A DNA stretch of 6,746 nt from Acidimicrobiia bacterium (GTDB lineage: Bacteria; Actinomycetota; Acidimicrobiia; UBA5794; UBA11373): positions 1 through 6,746 of the forward strand of contig JALOLI010000193.1 of NCBI GenBank assembly GCA_025456165.1, written 5' to 3'. Below the pieces are notes generated by a model that was not told where the DNA came from, did not search any database, and worked only from the letters and a program-made list of their open reading frames with translations. Both the position numbers and the translations under genes were made by a program. Shown here one piece after another: positions 1-6,746 of the stretch. Each line of letters opens with the position of its first letter. The stretch's first letter is position 1.

Positions 1-1460
1 GCCTTGACGATGATGCGCAGCTCGGCTTGCTCGTCGGCGCGCAACTCGTCGAGCAGCGACTGCAGCCGGTCGGCGGCGGTGGGGACGACCAGCTCCTTGG
101 TGCGCAGGGTGCCGGCGCGCTCGGAGGCGGTGGCCCGGGCGGCGCGCTCGTCGCGCACCACCTCGAAGTGATCCCCGGCACGCGGCACATCGTCCCAGCC
201 CATGATCAGCACCGGCGTGCTCGGCGGAGCCGCCTCCACCGCCGCCCCGGTGTGGTCGAACATGGCCCGCACCCGGCCGGCCACGGCTCCCGCCACGATG
301 GCGTCGCCGCGGCGCAGGGTGCCCTGCTGCACGATGACCGTGCCCAGGGGCCCCCGCCCCCGGTCGAGCTCGGATTCGATCACGATGCCGGTCGCCGGCA
401 TCGCCGGGTCGGCGGAGAACTCCTCCAGTTCGGCGATCAGGTCCAGGTACTCCAGGAGCTGCTCGACCCCCTCGCCGGTGAGGGCGGAAACCTCGGCGCT
501 GATCACGTCGCCACCCAGCTGCTCCACCAGCAGCCCGTGCTCGGTCAGCTGCGCCCGCACCCCGTAAGGGTCGGCCCCGGCCAGGTCCATCTTGTTGATG
601 GCGACCACGATGGGGACGCCGGCGGCCTTGGCGTGGCTGATGGCCTCGACGGTCTGGGGCATGACCCCGTCGTCGGCGGCCACCACCAGCACGACGATGT
701 CGGTGACCTCGGCGCCCCGGGCCCGCAGGCTGGTGAAGGCCGCGTGGCCCGGGGTGTCGATGAAGGTGATGGGGCGGTCGCCGAGGCGCACCTGATAGGC
801 ACCGATGTGCTGGGTGATGCCCCCGGCCTCCTCGGCCACCACGTTGGCGGTGCGGATGCGGTCGAGCAGCTTGGTCTTGCCGTGGTCGACGTGGCCCATG
901 ACGGTGACCACGGGGGGCCGGCGCACGGTGCCCCCGGAGCGCACCGCCGGCTTGGCCGCGGCGGGGGCGGCGGGCGCCGGGACGGGGGCTTCCTCGAGGC
1001 GCACCGCGAACCCGAGGGCGGCGGCCACCGCCTCGAGGTGGGCCGCGGGCACCGGCTGGGCCGCACCGGCCATCTGGCCACGCCCGACCAGGATCTTGAC
1101 CACCTCACCTACAGGCCGCCCGGCCGCCTCGGCCAGAGCGGAGACCGTGACCCCGGGCCGCAGGGACAAGACCCGGGCCGGCGGAGCGGAAGGGGCCGGC
1201 GCGGCGGACGCCACAGGAGCCGGAGCCGGGGCGGGCGGGGCCGGCTTCTTGGCAGCGGGAGCCGGCGCGGGCGGCGGCTCTGGGGCGGCGGCTGCGGCGG
1301 CCGCGGCAGCCGTCTCTTCGAAAGCCAGGCGGATCAGCGTGGCGGTGTCGTCGTCGACGCCGGACGAGGCAGAGGCGATCTCAATACCCAGGTCGGCGGC
1401 GCGCGCCAGGATCTCCTTGGACTCAACGCCCAGTTCCCTGGCCAATTCATATGCGCGCAT
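1..1460 (-). CDS. infB: Translation initiation factor IF-2, N-terminal part (3' end beyond the window)
   Basis: This GTPase brings formyl-Met-tRNA to the 30S subunit and promotes subunit joining in the cytoplasm. About 486 residues are visible. They begin with an IF2_N-type helical module (from about residue 3, YELARELGV), followed by a low-complexity Ala/Pro linker (about 50-95) and a second IF2_N module (about 98-150). The G domain follows: G1 GHVDHGKT at 189-196, the [10 protein letters not shown] switch region, G3 DTPGH at 235-239 and G4 NKMD at 289-292. The start of beta-barrel domain II ([14 protein letters not shown]) comes next, and the frame stays open to the window edge. The ATG at 1458-1460 is the only good start: an in-frame TGA lies nine codons upstream and a GAGGAA site sits six bases before it. 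The region before the G domain is short compared with many actinobacterial IF-2 proteins. infB lies 64 bp after nusA, presumably in the same operon. The identity is certain; the C-terminal domains are not seen. Confidence 0.97.
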   Translation of the reverse strand, partial: MRAYELARELGVESKEILARAADLGIEIASASSGVDDDTATLIRLAFEETAAAAAAAAAPEPPPAPAPAAKKPAPPAPAPAPVASAAPAPSAPPARVLSLRPGVTVSALAEAAGRPVGEVVKILVGRGQMAGAAQPVPAAHLEAVAAALGFAVRLEEAPVPAPAAPAAAKPAVRSGGTVRRPPVVTVMGHVDHGKTKLLDRIRTANVVAEEAGGITQHIGAYQVRLGDRPITFIDTPGHAAFTSLRARGAEVTDIVVLVVAADDGVMPQTVEAISHAKAAGVPIVVAINKMDLAGADPYGVRAQLTEHGLLVEQLGGDVISAEVSALTGEGVEQLLEYLDLIAELEEFSADPAMPATGIVIESELDRGRGPLGTVIVQQGTLRRGDAIVAGAVAGRVRAMFDHTGAAVEAAPPSTPVLIMGWDDVPRAGDHFEVVRDERAARATASERAGTLRTKELVVPTAADRLQSLLDELRADEQAELRIIVK

Positions 1461-1466
1461 TACGGA

Positions 1467-1472
1467 TTCCTC
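1467..1472 (-). promoter_or_regulatory. Ribosome binding site of infB
   Basis: GAGGAA lies six bases upstream of the ATG at 1458-1460. This spacing, together with the in-frame stop just upstream, fixes the infB start in a GC-rich region where reading frames alone would be ambiguous. Confidence 0.75.
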
Positions 1473-1499
1473 GACCTGCTGATCGGTTCATTGTGCCAT

Positions 1500-1519
1500 G
1501 CCGGGCGCAGGCTCCCGGC
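1500..1519 (-). other. GC-rich hairpin between nusA and infB
   Basis: A perfect 6-bp inverted repeat, GCCGGG/CCCGGC, with an 8-base loop lies just after the nusA stop codon (TAG at 1525-1527). No U-run follows on the minus strand, so it does not look like an intrinsic terminator. It could act as a processing or RNA-stability element between nusA and infB. Short GC palindromes are common by chance at this base composition, so functional significance is uncertain. Confidence 0.3.
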
Positions 1520-1524
1520 CGGCC

Positions 1525-2778
1525 CTATTCCTTCTCGTCGTCCTCGTCATCGTCGTCGCCCTCGTCGCCCTCGTCGCCCTCGTCGTCCTCGTCGTCGTCC
1601 TCGTCGTCCTCACCCTCGGCGTCGTCCTCACCCTCGGCGTCGGCGTCGCCCTCGGCCTCAGCCTCACCGGCCGGGGCCGCGTCGACGCCGGCTTCGACCG
1701 GGGCTTCGCCGGCCGACGCATCAGGCACCGCCTCCGGTTCCACAGCCTCGGCGCTGCTCACCAGGGCGGCCGCCGCGACGCCGGCCGCAGCAGCGGCGGC
1801 CACGGCCGCGGCCTCGCCCGACTGCTCGCTCTCGGACCGGATGTCCACCCGGTAGCCACTGAGGCGGGCGGCCAGGCGGGCGTTCTGGCCCTCCTTGCCG
1901 ATGGCCAGCGACAACTGGTGGTCGGGAACGATCACCGTCGCCGTACGCGTCTCGTCGTCGAGGAGCACCTGCCGCACCTTGGCCGGGCTCAGGGCTTCGG
2001 CGATGAACTGCCGGGCGTCCTCCCGCCACTCCACGATGTCGACCTTCTCCCCGCGCAGTTCGTTGACCACCTGGCGGACCCGCGACCCGCGCGCCCCGAC
2101 GCAGGCCCCCACCGGGTCCACGTTGGCATCGTTGGAGGCCACGGCGATCTTGGTGCGGTGGCCGGCTTCGCGGGCGATAGCCCGGATTTCGATCACCCCG
2201 TCGGCCAACTCGGGCACTTCCAGTTCGAACAGGCGGCGGATGAAGTCGGGATGGCTGCGGCTCACCACGATCTGGGGGCCCTTGGCCTCGCCCCGCACCT
2301 CGCGGATGAGAGCCTTCACGCGGGCGCCCCGCTCCAGGCGCTCGTAGGGGATGCGCTCGCTCGACGGCATGACGGCGTCGGCGTTGCCCAGGTCGAGGAT
2401 CACCGAGCGATGGTCGGACTGCTGCACGATCCCGGTGACCAGGTCGCCCTCCCGGCCCTCGTAGGTGTCGAACACCTGGGCCCGCTTGGCGTCGCGCAGG
2501 CGCTGCACGATGACCTGCTTGGCCGTCTGGGCGGCGATCCGGCCGAAGTCCTCCGGGGTGTCCACCCACTCCCGGGTCACGTTCCCGTCCTCGTCGAGGT
2601 CCTGCCCGTATACGGTGATCTCGCCCGTGTCGGGATCGATGGTGACCCGCGCCTCTTCTGCCGCCCCCGGGGTGCGCTTGTAGGCAGAGACCAGGGCATT
2701 GGCCAGGGCATCGAGGATGGCGTCGGCCGATACGCCCTTCTCCCGCTCCAGTGCCTGCAGTTCGTCCATGAAGTCCAT
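1525..2778 (-). CDS. nusA: Transcription termination/antitermination factor NusA with long acidic tail
   Basis: NusA binds RNA polymerase and nascent RNA and modulates pausing, termination and antitermination. The 417-residue product shows the expected order: RNAP-binding N-terminal domain (about 1-105), S1 domain (about 108-176), KH1 (about 194-250, with GARG at 228-231) and KH2 (about 255-315, with GKEG at 294-297). After KH2 comes an Ala-rich stretch (about 322-341) and then a tail in which 34 of the last 47 residues are Asp or Glu. Actinobacterial NusA proteins normally stop soon after KH2. E. coli NusA does have extra acidic repeat domains there, but this low-complexity tail does not resemble folded AR domains. 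I chose the ATG at 2776-2778 (MDFMDELQAL), which leaves a 2-bp gap after the rimP stop and has a GAGG upstream. A start 14 codons earlier would overlap rimP and adds residues not typical of the family. It is probably cotranscribed with rimP and infB. Confidence 0.96.
   Translation of the reverse strand: MDFMDELQALEREKGVSADAILDALANALVSAYKRTPGAAEEARVTIDPDTGEITVYGQDLDEDGNVTREWVDTPEDFGRIAAQTAKQVIVQRLRDAKRAQVFDTYEGREGDLVTGIVQQSDHRSVILDLGNADAVMPSSERIPYERLERGARVKALIREVRGEAKGPQIVVSRSHPDFIRRLFELEVPELADGVIEIRAIAREAGHRTKIAVASNDANVDPVGACVGARGSRVRQVVNELRGEKVDIVEWREDARQFIAEALSPAKVRQVLLDDETRTATVIVPDHQLSLAIGKEGQNARLAARLSGYRVDIRSESEQSGEAAAVAAAAAAGVAAAALVSSAEAVEPEAVPDASAGEAPVEAGVDAAPAGEAEAEGDADAEGEDDAEGEDDEDDDEDDEGDEGDEGDDDDEDDEKE
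1552..1638 (-). repeat. Tandem low-complexity repeats coding the NusA acidic tail
   Basis: Two short tandem arrays lie inside the 3' end of nusA. A 9-bp unit, CTCGTCGCC on the plus strand, occurs exactly at 1561-1569 and 1570-1578, with near copies at 1552-1560 and 1579-1587; it codes a repeated GDE. A perfect 18-bp direct repeat, GTCGTCCTCACCCTCGGC, occupies 1603-1620 and 1621-1638 and codes AEGEDD twice. Both units are multiples of three, so copy-number change would keep the frame. This suggests the tail grew by replication slippage. Confidence 0.85.
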
Positions 2779-2780
2779 CG

Positions 2781-3269
2781 TCAACCTCGCTTGTGGCCCG
2801 GTTTGGGGGCCTTCTCCCACCGGAACACCGTCCGGGCCTGCGCCACCTGGCCGAAGGTGATGTGCCGCGTCCCTTCGGCGAGGCGCAGGGTCATCGCCTC
2901 GTCGGTCACTTCCTCGAGCACCCCCCGATGCCGGCGGCTGCCGGCCAGCGGCTCCTCGGTGGTGACCACGACCTCCCGCCCCAGCGCCTTGCCGAAGTGC
3001 TCCGGCCGGCGCAGATCCCGCTCCAGCCCGGGCGACCCCACCTCGAGCGTGTAGGCCCCCAGGAGCACCTCGGCCTGGTCGAGCAGGCGCGACAAGCCCT
3101 GCGACGCCCGGGCGATGGCCTCCACGTCCATCCCTCCGGTGGCGTCGAGGGTGACGCGCACCACCCGGGCCCCGCCCCCGCCGCGGACTTCGAGGTCGTC
3201 GAGCTCGATCCCTTCAGCGGCGAGGTACGGCCCGGCCAGGTCCCAGAGCCGCGCCTCCAGGTCGTCCAT
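2781..3269 (-). CDS. rimP: Ribosome maturation factor RimP
   Basis: RimP binds the 30S subunit during late assembly and helps its maturation. The 162-residue product has the usual two-domain layout: an alpha/beta N-terminal domain (about 1-83) ending in the family signature EVGSPGLERDL (76-86), then an SH3-like C-terminal domain (about 88-155) and a short basic tail. The length is typical. The ATG at 3267-3269 has a strong site, with GAGG seven bases upstream inside GAGGAAGGA. The stop codon is two bases before the nusA start, so the two genes are probably translationally coupled, as in the widespread rimP-nusA pair. A candidate promoter and leader hairpin lie directly upstream. Confidence 0.95.
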   Translation of the reverse strand: MDDLEARLWDLAGPYLAAEGIELDDLEVRGGGGARVVRVTLDATGGMDVEAIARASQGLSRLLDQAEVLLGAYTLEVGSPGLERDLRRPEHFGKALGREVVVTTEEPLAGSRRHRGVLEEVTDEAMTLRLAEGTRHITFGQVAQARTVFRWEKAPKPGHKRG

Positions 3270-3288
3270 CGTCCTTCCTCAACAAAAG

Positions 3289-3310
3289 AGTGGGCACCAG
3301 GGCGCCCACT
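3289..3310 (-). terminator. Leader hairpin with short U-rich run before rimP
   Basis: On the minus strand a 7-bp perfect stem, AGTGGGC/GCCCACT, with an 8-base loop is followed immediately by CTTTTGTT and then the rimP ribosome site. This has the form of a weak intrinsic terminator. It lies downstream of the candidate promoter at 3336-3344, so it could attenuate rimP-nusA-infB transcripts as well as end read-through from proS. The U-run is interrupted (four U, G, two U), so efficiency is doubtful. Confidence 0.45.
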
Positions 3311-3335
3311 CGTCGCGTGCGTTCGGTTACACCGC

Positions 3336-3344
3336 ATTGTACCA
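3336..3344 (-). promoter_or_regulatory. Candidate extended -10 promoter for rimP-nusA-infB
   Basis: The minus strand reads TGGTACAAT: a TGn extension followed by TACAAT, five of six matches to TATAAT. It lies in the 124-bp gap between proS and rimP, in otherwise GC-rich sequence where such a hexamer is uncommon. I find no good -35 hexamer 16-18 bases upstream, which an extended -10 promoter may not need. Transcription would start near 3328, giving a leader of about 60 bases that contains the 3289-3310 hairpin. Confidence 0.5.
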
Positions 3345-3393
3345 GAGGGGACGCGCCGAGCCGGGGCCGCCCTCCGCGACCCTGGCTCGCCGG

Positions 3394-4889
3394 TCAGCGC
3401 TCGGCGAGGATGGCGGCGGCCACCACGGCGGCCGCGCCGTCGGGGGCCACCATCTCGGTGGCCCGCCCCCGCCGCCGCACCACTTCAACCTGGCCTTCGG
3501 CCAGGCGGCGCGGCCCCACCGTGACCCGGTAGGGGATGCCGATGAGCTCGGCGTCGGCAAACTTGACCCCGGGGCGCTCCTCTCGATCGTCGAGGAGCGC
3601 CTCGATCCCTCGTTCCAGCAGGCCGCGGTAGATGGACTCGGCGGCGGCCACGGTGACGGCGTCGGCGGCCACCGGGGTCACCACCGCCTCGAAAGGCGCC
3701 ACGCTCACCGGCCAGACGATGCCGTGCTCGTCGTGGTGCGCCTCGACCACTGCCGCCACCTGGCGGCCCACGCCGATGCCGTAGGAGCCCATGACGATGG
3801 GCCGCTCCCGGCCCTCCTCGTCGAGCACCCGGGCCCCCATGGCCTCGCTGTACGATGGCCTTGAACACTTCGAGCGGGGCCCCACAGCGCTCGCAACCTT
3901 CACCCGCGTTGGCCCGGCGTAGGTCGAGCCAGCGCCCCACGGCGATGTCGCGCTCCGGGGTGACGCCGCGCAGGTGCCAGTCGTCCTGGTTGGCCCCGGT
4001 GACCATGTTGCCCCGGCCCCGCAGCGAGGGGTCGGCGACGACCGGCAGATCCTGCACCCCCACCGCCCCCAGGCTCCCCGGCAGCGCCCCGAGGGCTTCG
4101 AGGATCTCGTCGGGATGCCCGGGCCGGATGTCCTGGGTCCCCAGGCCGTCGATGAGCTTCTGCTCCATGACCTCGTGGTCGCCGCGCAGCAGGACGAGGG
4201 TGAGGCGGCCGTCAAGCCCGGCAAACCGCGATGTAGTCCTCCCCCGCCTCGCTGGGCACCATGAACTCCACCGACTCCGACCCGCCCATGACCCCCGAAG
4301 ACGCCTGCACCGGGATCGGCTCGAGGCCGGTGCGCCGGAAGATCCGGTTGTAGGCGGCGTAGTGATTGTCGAACTGGCGGTCGAGCCCGGCCTGGTCGAG
4401 GTCGAACGAGTAGGAGTCCTTCATGGTGAACTCCCGCACCCGCAACAGTCCGGCCTTGGGGCGCGGCTCGTCGCGGAACTTCGTCTGCAGGTGGTACCAC
4501 AGCTGGGGCAGCTGGCGATAAGAGGAGAGCTCGGCGGCGAGCAGAGCGAAGATCTCCTCGTGAGTGATGGCCAGCAGCAGGTCCACCCCGCGCCGGTCGC
4601 GGAACTTGACCATGATCTCGTCGACCGAGTCCCAGCGCCCGGTGCGCTTCCACACGTCCCCGGGGTGCACGACGGGCAGCAGGAACTCCTGTCCCCCGAT
4701 GGCGTTCATCTCGGCGCGGATGATGTTGGCGACCTTGGCGGCGACCCGCATCCCCAGAGGCAGCAGCGAGTAGGAGCCGCTCATCAACTGGCGGATGTAG
4801 CCGCCCCGCACCAGCAGACGATGGCTGGCGGCGTCCGCGTCGGCAGGATCCTGCCGCAGGGTGGGGATGAAAGCCTGGGACCAGCGCAC
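3394..4889 (-). pseudogene. proS: Prolyl-tRNA synthetase, interrupted by two frame-breaking deletions
   Basis: The intact enzyme, a class II synthetase of bacterial type with an editing (INS) domain, charges tRNA-Pro. Here three conserved pieces lie in three frames. Piece A (4889 to about 4222) starts at GTG with a GAGGAG site and matches the N-terminus ([14 protein letters not shown]) and motif 2 (KFRDE at 137-141), then reads GEDYIAVC and hits TGA at 4212-4214. Piece B (about 4222-3853) resumes inside the editing domain ([17 protein letters not shown]), and continues through GANQDDWHLRGV to CERCGAPLEVFKAI. Piece C (about 3852-3394) begins YSEAMGARVLDEEG and contains motif 3 (GSYGIGVGR at 3763-3792) and the anticodon-binding domain. 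Compared with the family, about 60 residues are missing at A/B and about 11 (the EVGHIF.LGTK stretch) at B/C. Restoring both would give about 570 residues, the usual length. It lies 45 bp after ispG. Read as given, it cannot make a working enzyme. This is either a recent pseudogene or a sequence/assembly error; the good conservation of all pieces makes an error quite possible. Confidence 0.9.
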
Positions 4890-4934
4890 GGGGCTCCTCG
4901 GCGAGAGTCGGCGCCGGAGGATAGCCGTCCCGGG

Positions 4935-6047
4935 TCAGACCCCGGGCACTCCCTCGACGGCGGCGAGGCGGGCCTCGATTCCTTCGGCGGCCAGGCGGCG
5001 GCCCTCTTCGACCAGGGCCTCGACCATCTCGGCCTCCGGCACCACCCGCACGACCCGGCCCCGGACGAACAGGTGCCCCTTCCCCTTGCCGGCGGCGATG
5101 CCCAGGTCCGCCTGGCGGGCCTCCCCCGGCCCGTTCACCACACAGCCCATCACCGCCACCTGCAGCGACAGGCCTTCGTCCTTGAGGCGGCGCTCCACTT
5201 CCCGGGTGACGGCGATCACATCGACGTCGGCCCGGCCGCAGGAAGGACAGGCGATGAGGTCGAGGCCCCGCCTCTCCCGCAGGCCGAGGATCTCGAGCAA
5301 GCGGCGTCCCGCTTCGGCCTCCTCCACCGGGTCGGCGGTGAGCGAGAAGCGGATGGTGTCCCCGATGCCCTCCAGGAGCAGGGTGGCCACTCCGGCCACC
5401 GACTTGATGAGCCCCGCCGGCGGCGGGCCGGCCTCGGTCACCCCGAGGTGCAGGGGGTAGTCGGTGCGCTCGGCGAGGAGGCGGTAGGCCTCCACCATCG
5501 CCGGCACGTGGGAGTGCTTCACCGAGATCTTGATGTCGTGGCACCCGGCCTCCTCGAGGAGGCCCACTTCGTACAGGGCGGACTCCACCAGGGCCTCGGG
5601 CACCGGCCCGCCGTAGCGGGCGAGGAGGTCGGGGTCGAGCGAGCCGGCATTGACCCCCACCCGGATCGGCACCTTGCGTTCAACGGCGGCGGCGGCCACC
5701 GCCCGGATGTGCCCGGGGTTGCGGATGTTGCCCGGGTTCAGCCGCAGCCCGGCCACCCCGGCTTCGAGAGCGGCGAGGGCCAGGCGGTACTGGAAATGGA
5801 TGTCGGCCACGATGGGCACGGGCGAGCGCGCCACGATCTCGCCCATCCCCCGGGCGGCGTCCTCGTCGTTGCAGGTGACCCGCACGATGTCGGCCCCGCC
5901 CCCCCGCAGGGCGTAGACCTGGGCCACCGTGGCCTCGACGTCGGCGGTCTTGGTGGTCGTCATCGACTGCACCGTGACCGGCGCGCCGCCCCCCACCGGG
6001 ACGCTCCCCAGGAAGAGGCGGCGGGTGACGCGGCGCGGGAAGGTCAT
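4935..6047 (-). CDS. ispG: 4-hydroxy-3-methylbut-2-enyl diphosphate synthase (IspG/GcpE)
   Basis: This is the penultimate step of the MEP isoprenoid pathway: reductive opening of methylerythritol cyclodiphosphate (MEcPP) to HMBPP on a [4Fe-4S] cluster in the cytoplasm. The 370-residue product has the compact bacterial architecture. The TIM-barrel part shows VQSMTTT near the N-terminus, GADIVRVT, PIVADIHF and LRLNPGNI. The C-terminal cluster domain has CPSCG (Cys267, Cys270) and GCVVNGPGEA (Cys302, Glu309), matching the three Cys and one Glu known as cluster ligands. The ATG at 6045-6047 overlaps the TGA of the upstream protease gene as ATGA. No clear Shine-Dalgarno precedes it, so translation probably depends on coupling to the protease gene. 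It appears intact and functional. Confidence 0.97.
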   Translation of the reverse strand: MTFPRRVTRRLFLGSVPVGGGAPVTVQSMTTTKTADVEATVAQVYALRGGGADIVRVTCNDEDAARGMGEIVARSPVPIVADIHFQYRLALAALEAGVAGLRLNPGNIRNPGHIRAVAAAAVERKVPIRVGVNAGSLDPDLLARYGGPVPEALVESALYEVGLLEEAGCHDIKISVKHSHVPAMVEAYRLLAERTDYPLHLGVTEAGPPPAGLIKSVAGVATLLLEGIGDTIRFSLTADPVEEAEAGRRLLEILGLRERRGLDLIACPSCGRADVDVIAVTREVERRLKDEGLSLQVAVMGCVVNGPGEARQADLGIAAGKGKGHLFVRGRVVRVVPEAEMVEALVEEGRRLAAEGIEARLAAVEGVPGV

Positions 6048-6746
6048 CCGAGATCGAGCGGGTGGAAGATGTCGAGGTAGATGCCGAGCAGGCCGATGAT
6101 CACCAGGAAAACCACCACCGCCGCCGCCACCGGCATCAACTTGCGCACATCGGCCTTCCGCCCCCGCAGCTTCTCGTAGAGCGCCACGGCGAAGTGCCCC
6201 CCGTCGAGGGGGTACAGCGGCAAGGCATTGAGCACGCCGACGAAGACCGCCACGTAGGCCACGAGTTGCAGCGCGTAGCCCGGCCCGAGGTCGCCGGCGA
6301 TCCCGACCAGGCCGACCGGGCTCACCGGGCGGCTGTCGCCCACATCGTCGACGTTGCCACCGAAGACTGCCGCGACCAGGCGAGGGGCCCCGGCCACCAG
6401 TTCCCAGAGCCCGCGCCCGCTGGCGACCACGGCGTCGCCGAGGGCCGCCCCGGCCTCGCCCAGGCCGGCGACCGGCCCCGACCGCTCGGTGCGGGTCCCG
6501 GGGGCGATGCCCAGGTAGCCGCGCTTCCCGCCGGCGCCGTCGTCCACCGCCGCCAGTTCCACCTCCAGAACGAGCGACCGCCCGTCGCGCTCCACCCCCA
6601 GGGCCACCGCCTCGCCGGGCCGCGCCGTGATCTGATCCACCAGGTCGGCCCACTCCGGCGTGGGAACGCCCGCCAGGGAGATCACCGTGTCCCCGGGCAG
6701 CAAGCCGGCCACCGCCGCCGGGGTGGCCGACCCATCCTCGAGGGTG
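6044..6746 (-). CDS. RIP family site-2 metalloprotease, C-terminal part (5' end beyond the window)
   Basis: Members of this family (RseP in E. coli, RasP in Bacillus, Rip1 in mycobacteria) cut transmembrane segments, often of anti-sigma factors or leftover signal peptides, in the cytoplasmic membrane. The 233 visible residues start inside a PDZ-like domain (AVAGLLPGDTVISLAGVP). After a linker, a hydrophobic helix leads into NALPLYPLDGGH (6194-6229), the second active-site motif, whose Asp is a zinc ligand. A short loop and a final hydrophobic helix (LMPVAAAVVVFLVIIGLLGI) end the protein. The HExxH motif would lie upstream and is not seen. Placement directly before ispG is typical of dxr-rip-ispG clusters, so dxr may lie just outside the window. 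The substrate cannot be told from sequence. Confidence 0.93.
   Translation of the reverse strand, partial: TLEDGSATPAAVAGLLPGDTVISLAGVPTPEWADLVDQITARPGEAVALGVERDGRSLVLEVELAAVDDGAGGKRGYLGIAPGTRTERSGPVAGLGEAGAALGDAVVASGRGLWELVAGAPRLVAAVFGGNVDDVGDSRPVSPVGLVGIAGDLGPGYALQLVAYVAVFVGVLNALPLYPLDGGHFAVALYEKLRGRKADVRKLMPVAAAVVVFLVIIGLLGIYLDIFHPLDLG

Noticed and set aside
1487..1498. Possible promoter between nusA and infB (minus strand TGGCACAAT)
   Set aside because: It resembles the rimP extended -10 but lacks the first T of the hexamer, has no clear -35, and the gene lies in an evident operon; too weak to call.
27..1862. Long open frame on the plus strand opposite infB and nusA
   Set aside because: It is antisense to two clear conserved genes, its translation is low-complexity Gly/Arg/His/Pro-rich without family motifs, and long antisense frames are expected at this GC content.
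3852..4225. An intein, intron or programmed frameshift as the cause of the proS frame changes
   Set aside because: Conserved residues are missing at both junctions and no extra sequence, slippery site or splicing motif is seen, so loss of sequence explains it better than insertion or recoding.
3855..6080. 741-codon open frame on the plus strand opposite proS and ispG
   Set aside because: It is a GC-driven shadow frame with no recognisable motifs, lying fully against well-conserved proS and ispG coding sequence.
4935..6653. A longer ispG reading frame extending about 200 codons upstream
   Set aside because: The extension overlaps the protease gene in another frame and reads as Gly/Arg-rich nonsense. 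IspG homology begins at the ATG at 6045-6047.

Overview
This is a GC-rich (roughly 70% by eye) chromosomal window in which every gene I can support lies on the minus strand. In transcription order (right to left) they are: the 3' part of an intramembrane site-2 metalloprotease (RseP/RasP/Rip1 family), ispG, proS (broken), rimP, nusA and the 5' part of infB. The order protease - ispG - proS - rimP - nusA - infB is a conserved housekeeping block of Actinobacteria, with a similar order in Firmicutes. High GC, Ala/Pro-rich linkers and the protein sequences point to a high-GC actinobacterium, perhaps an uncultured deep branch such as Acidimicrobiia. The lineage is an inference and the window has no rRNA to fix it.

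Layout. 6044-6746: C-terminal part of the protease, with a PDZ-like segment, the NxxPxxxLDGG active-site motif and a last membrane helix. It overlaps ispG by four bases (ATGA). 4935-6047: ispG, complete, with three Cys and one Glu at the expected [4Fe-4S] ligand positions. 3394-4889: prolyl-tRNA synthetase. Its parts are strongly conserved but lie in three different frames, separated by two apparent deletions (about 180-190 bp near 4222 and about 32 bp near 3853). 3270-3393: the largest intergenic gap, with an extended -10 promoter and a hairpin followed by a short U-rich run just before rimP. 2781-3269: rimP. 1525-2778: nusA, with an unusual very acidic C-terminal tail written in tandem-repeat DNA. 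1-1460: infB, from its start codon to domain II. No ylxR/rnpM gene lies between nusA and infB.

Together the genes serve isoprenoid precursor synthesis (ispG), membrane-protein processing (protease), tRNA charging (proS), 30S maturation (rimP), transcription elongation and termination (nusA) and translation initiation (infB). rimP-nusA-infB probably form a transcription unit started by the promoter at about 3336-3344. I see no mobile element, CRISPR array, tRNA or rRNA, and no convincing novel system. The points most worth checking are the state of proS, the NusA tail and the rimP leader.
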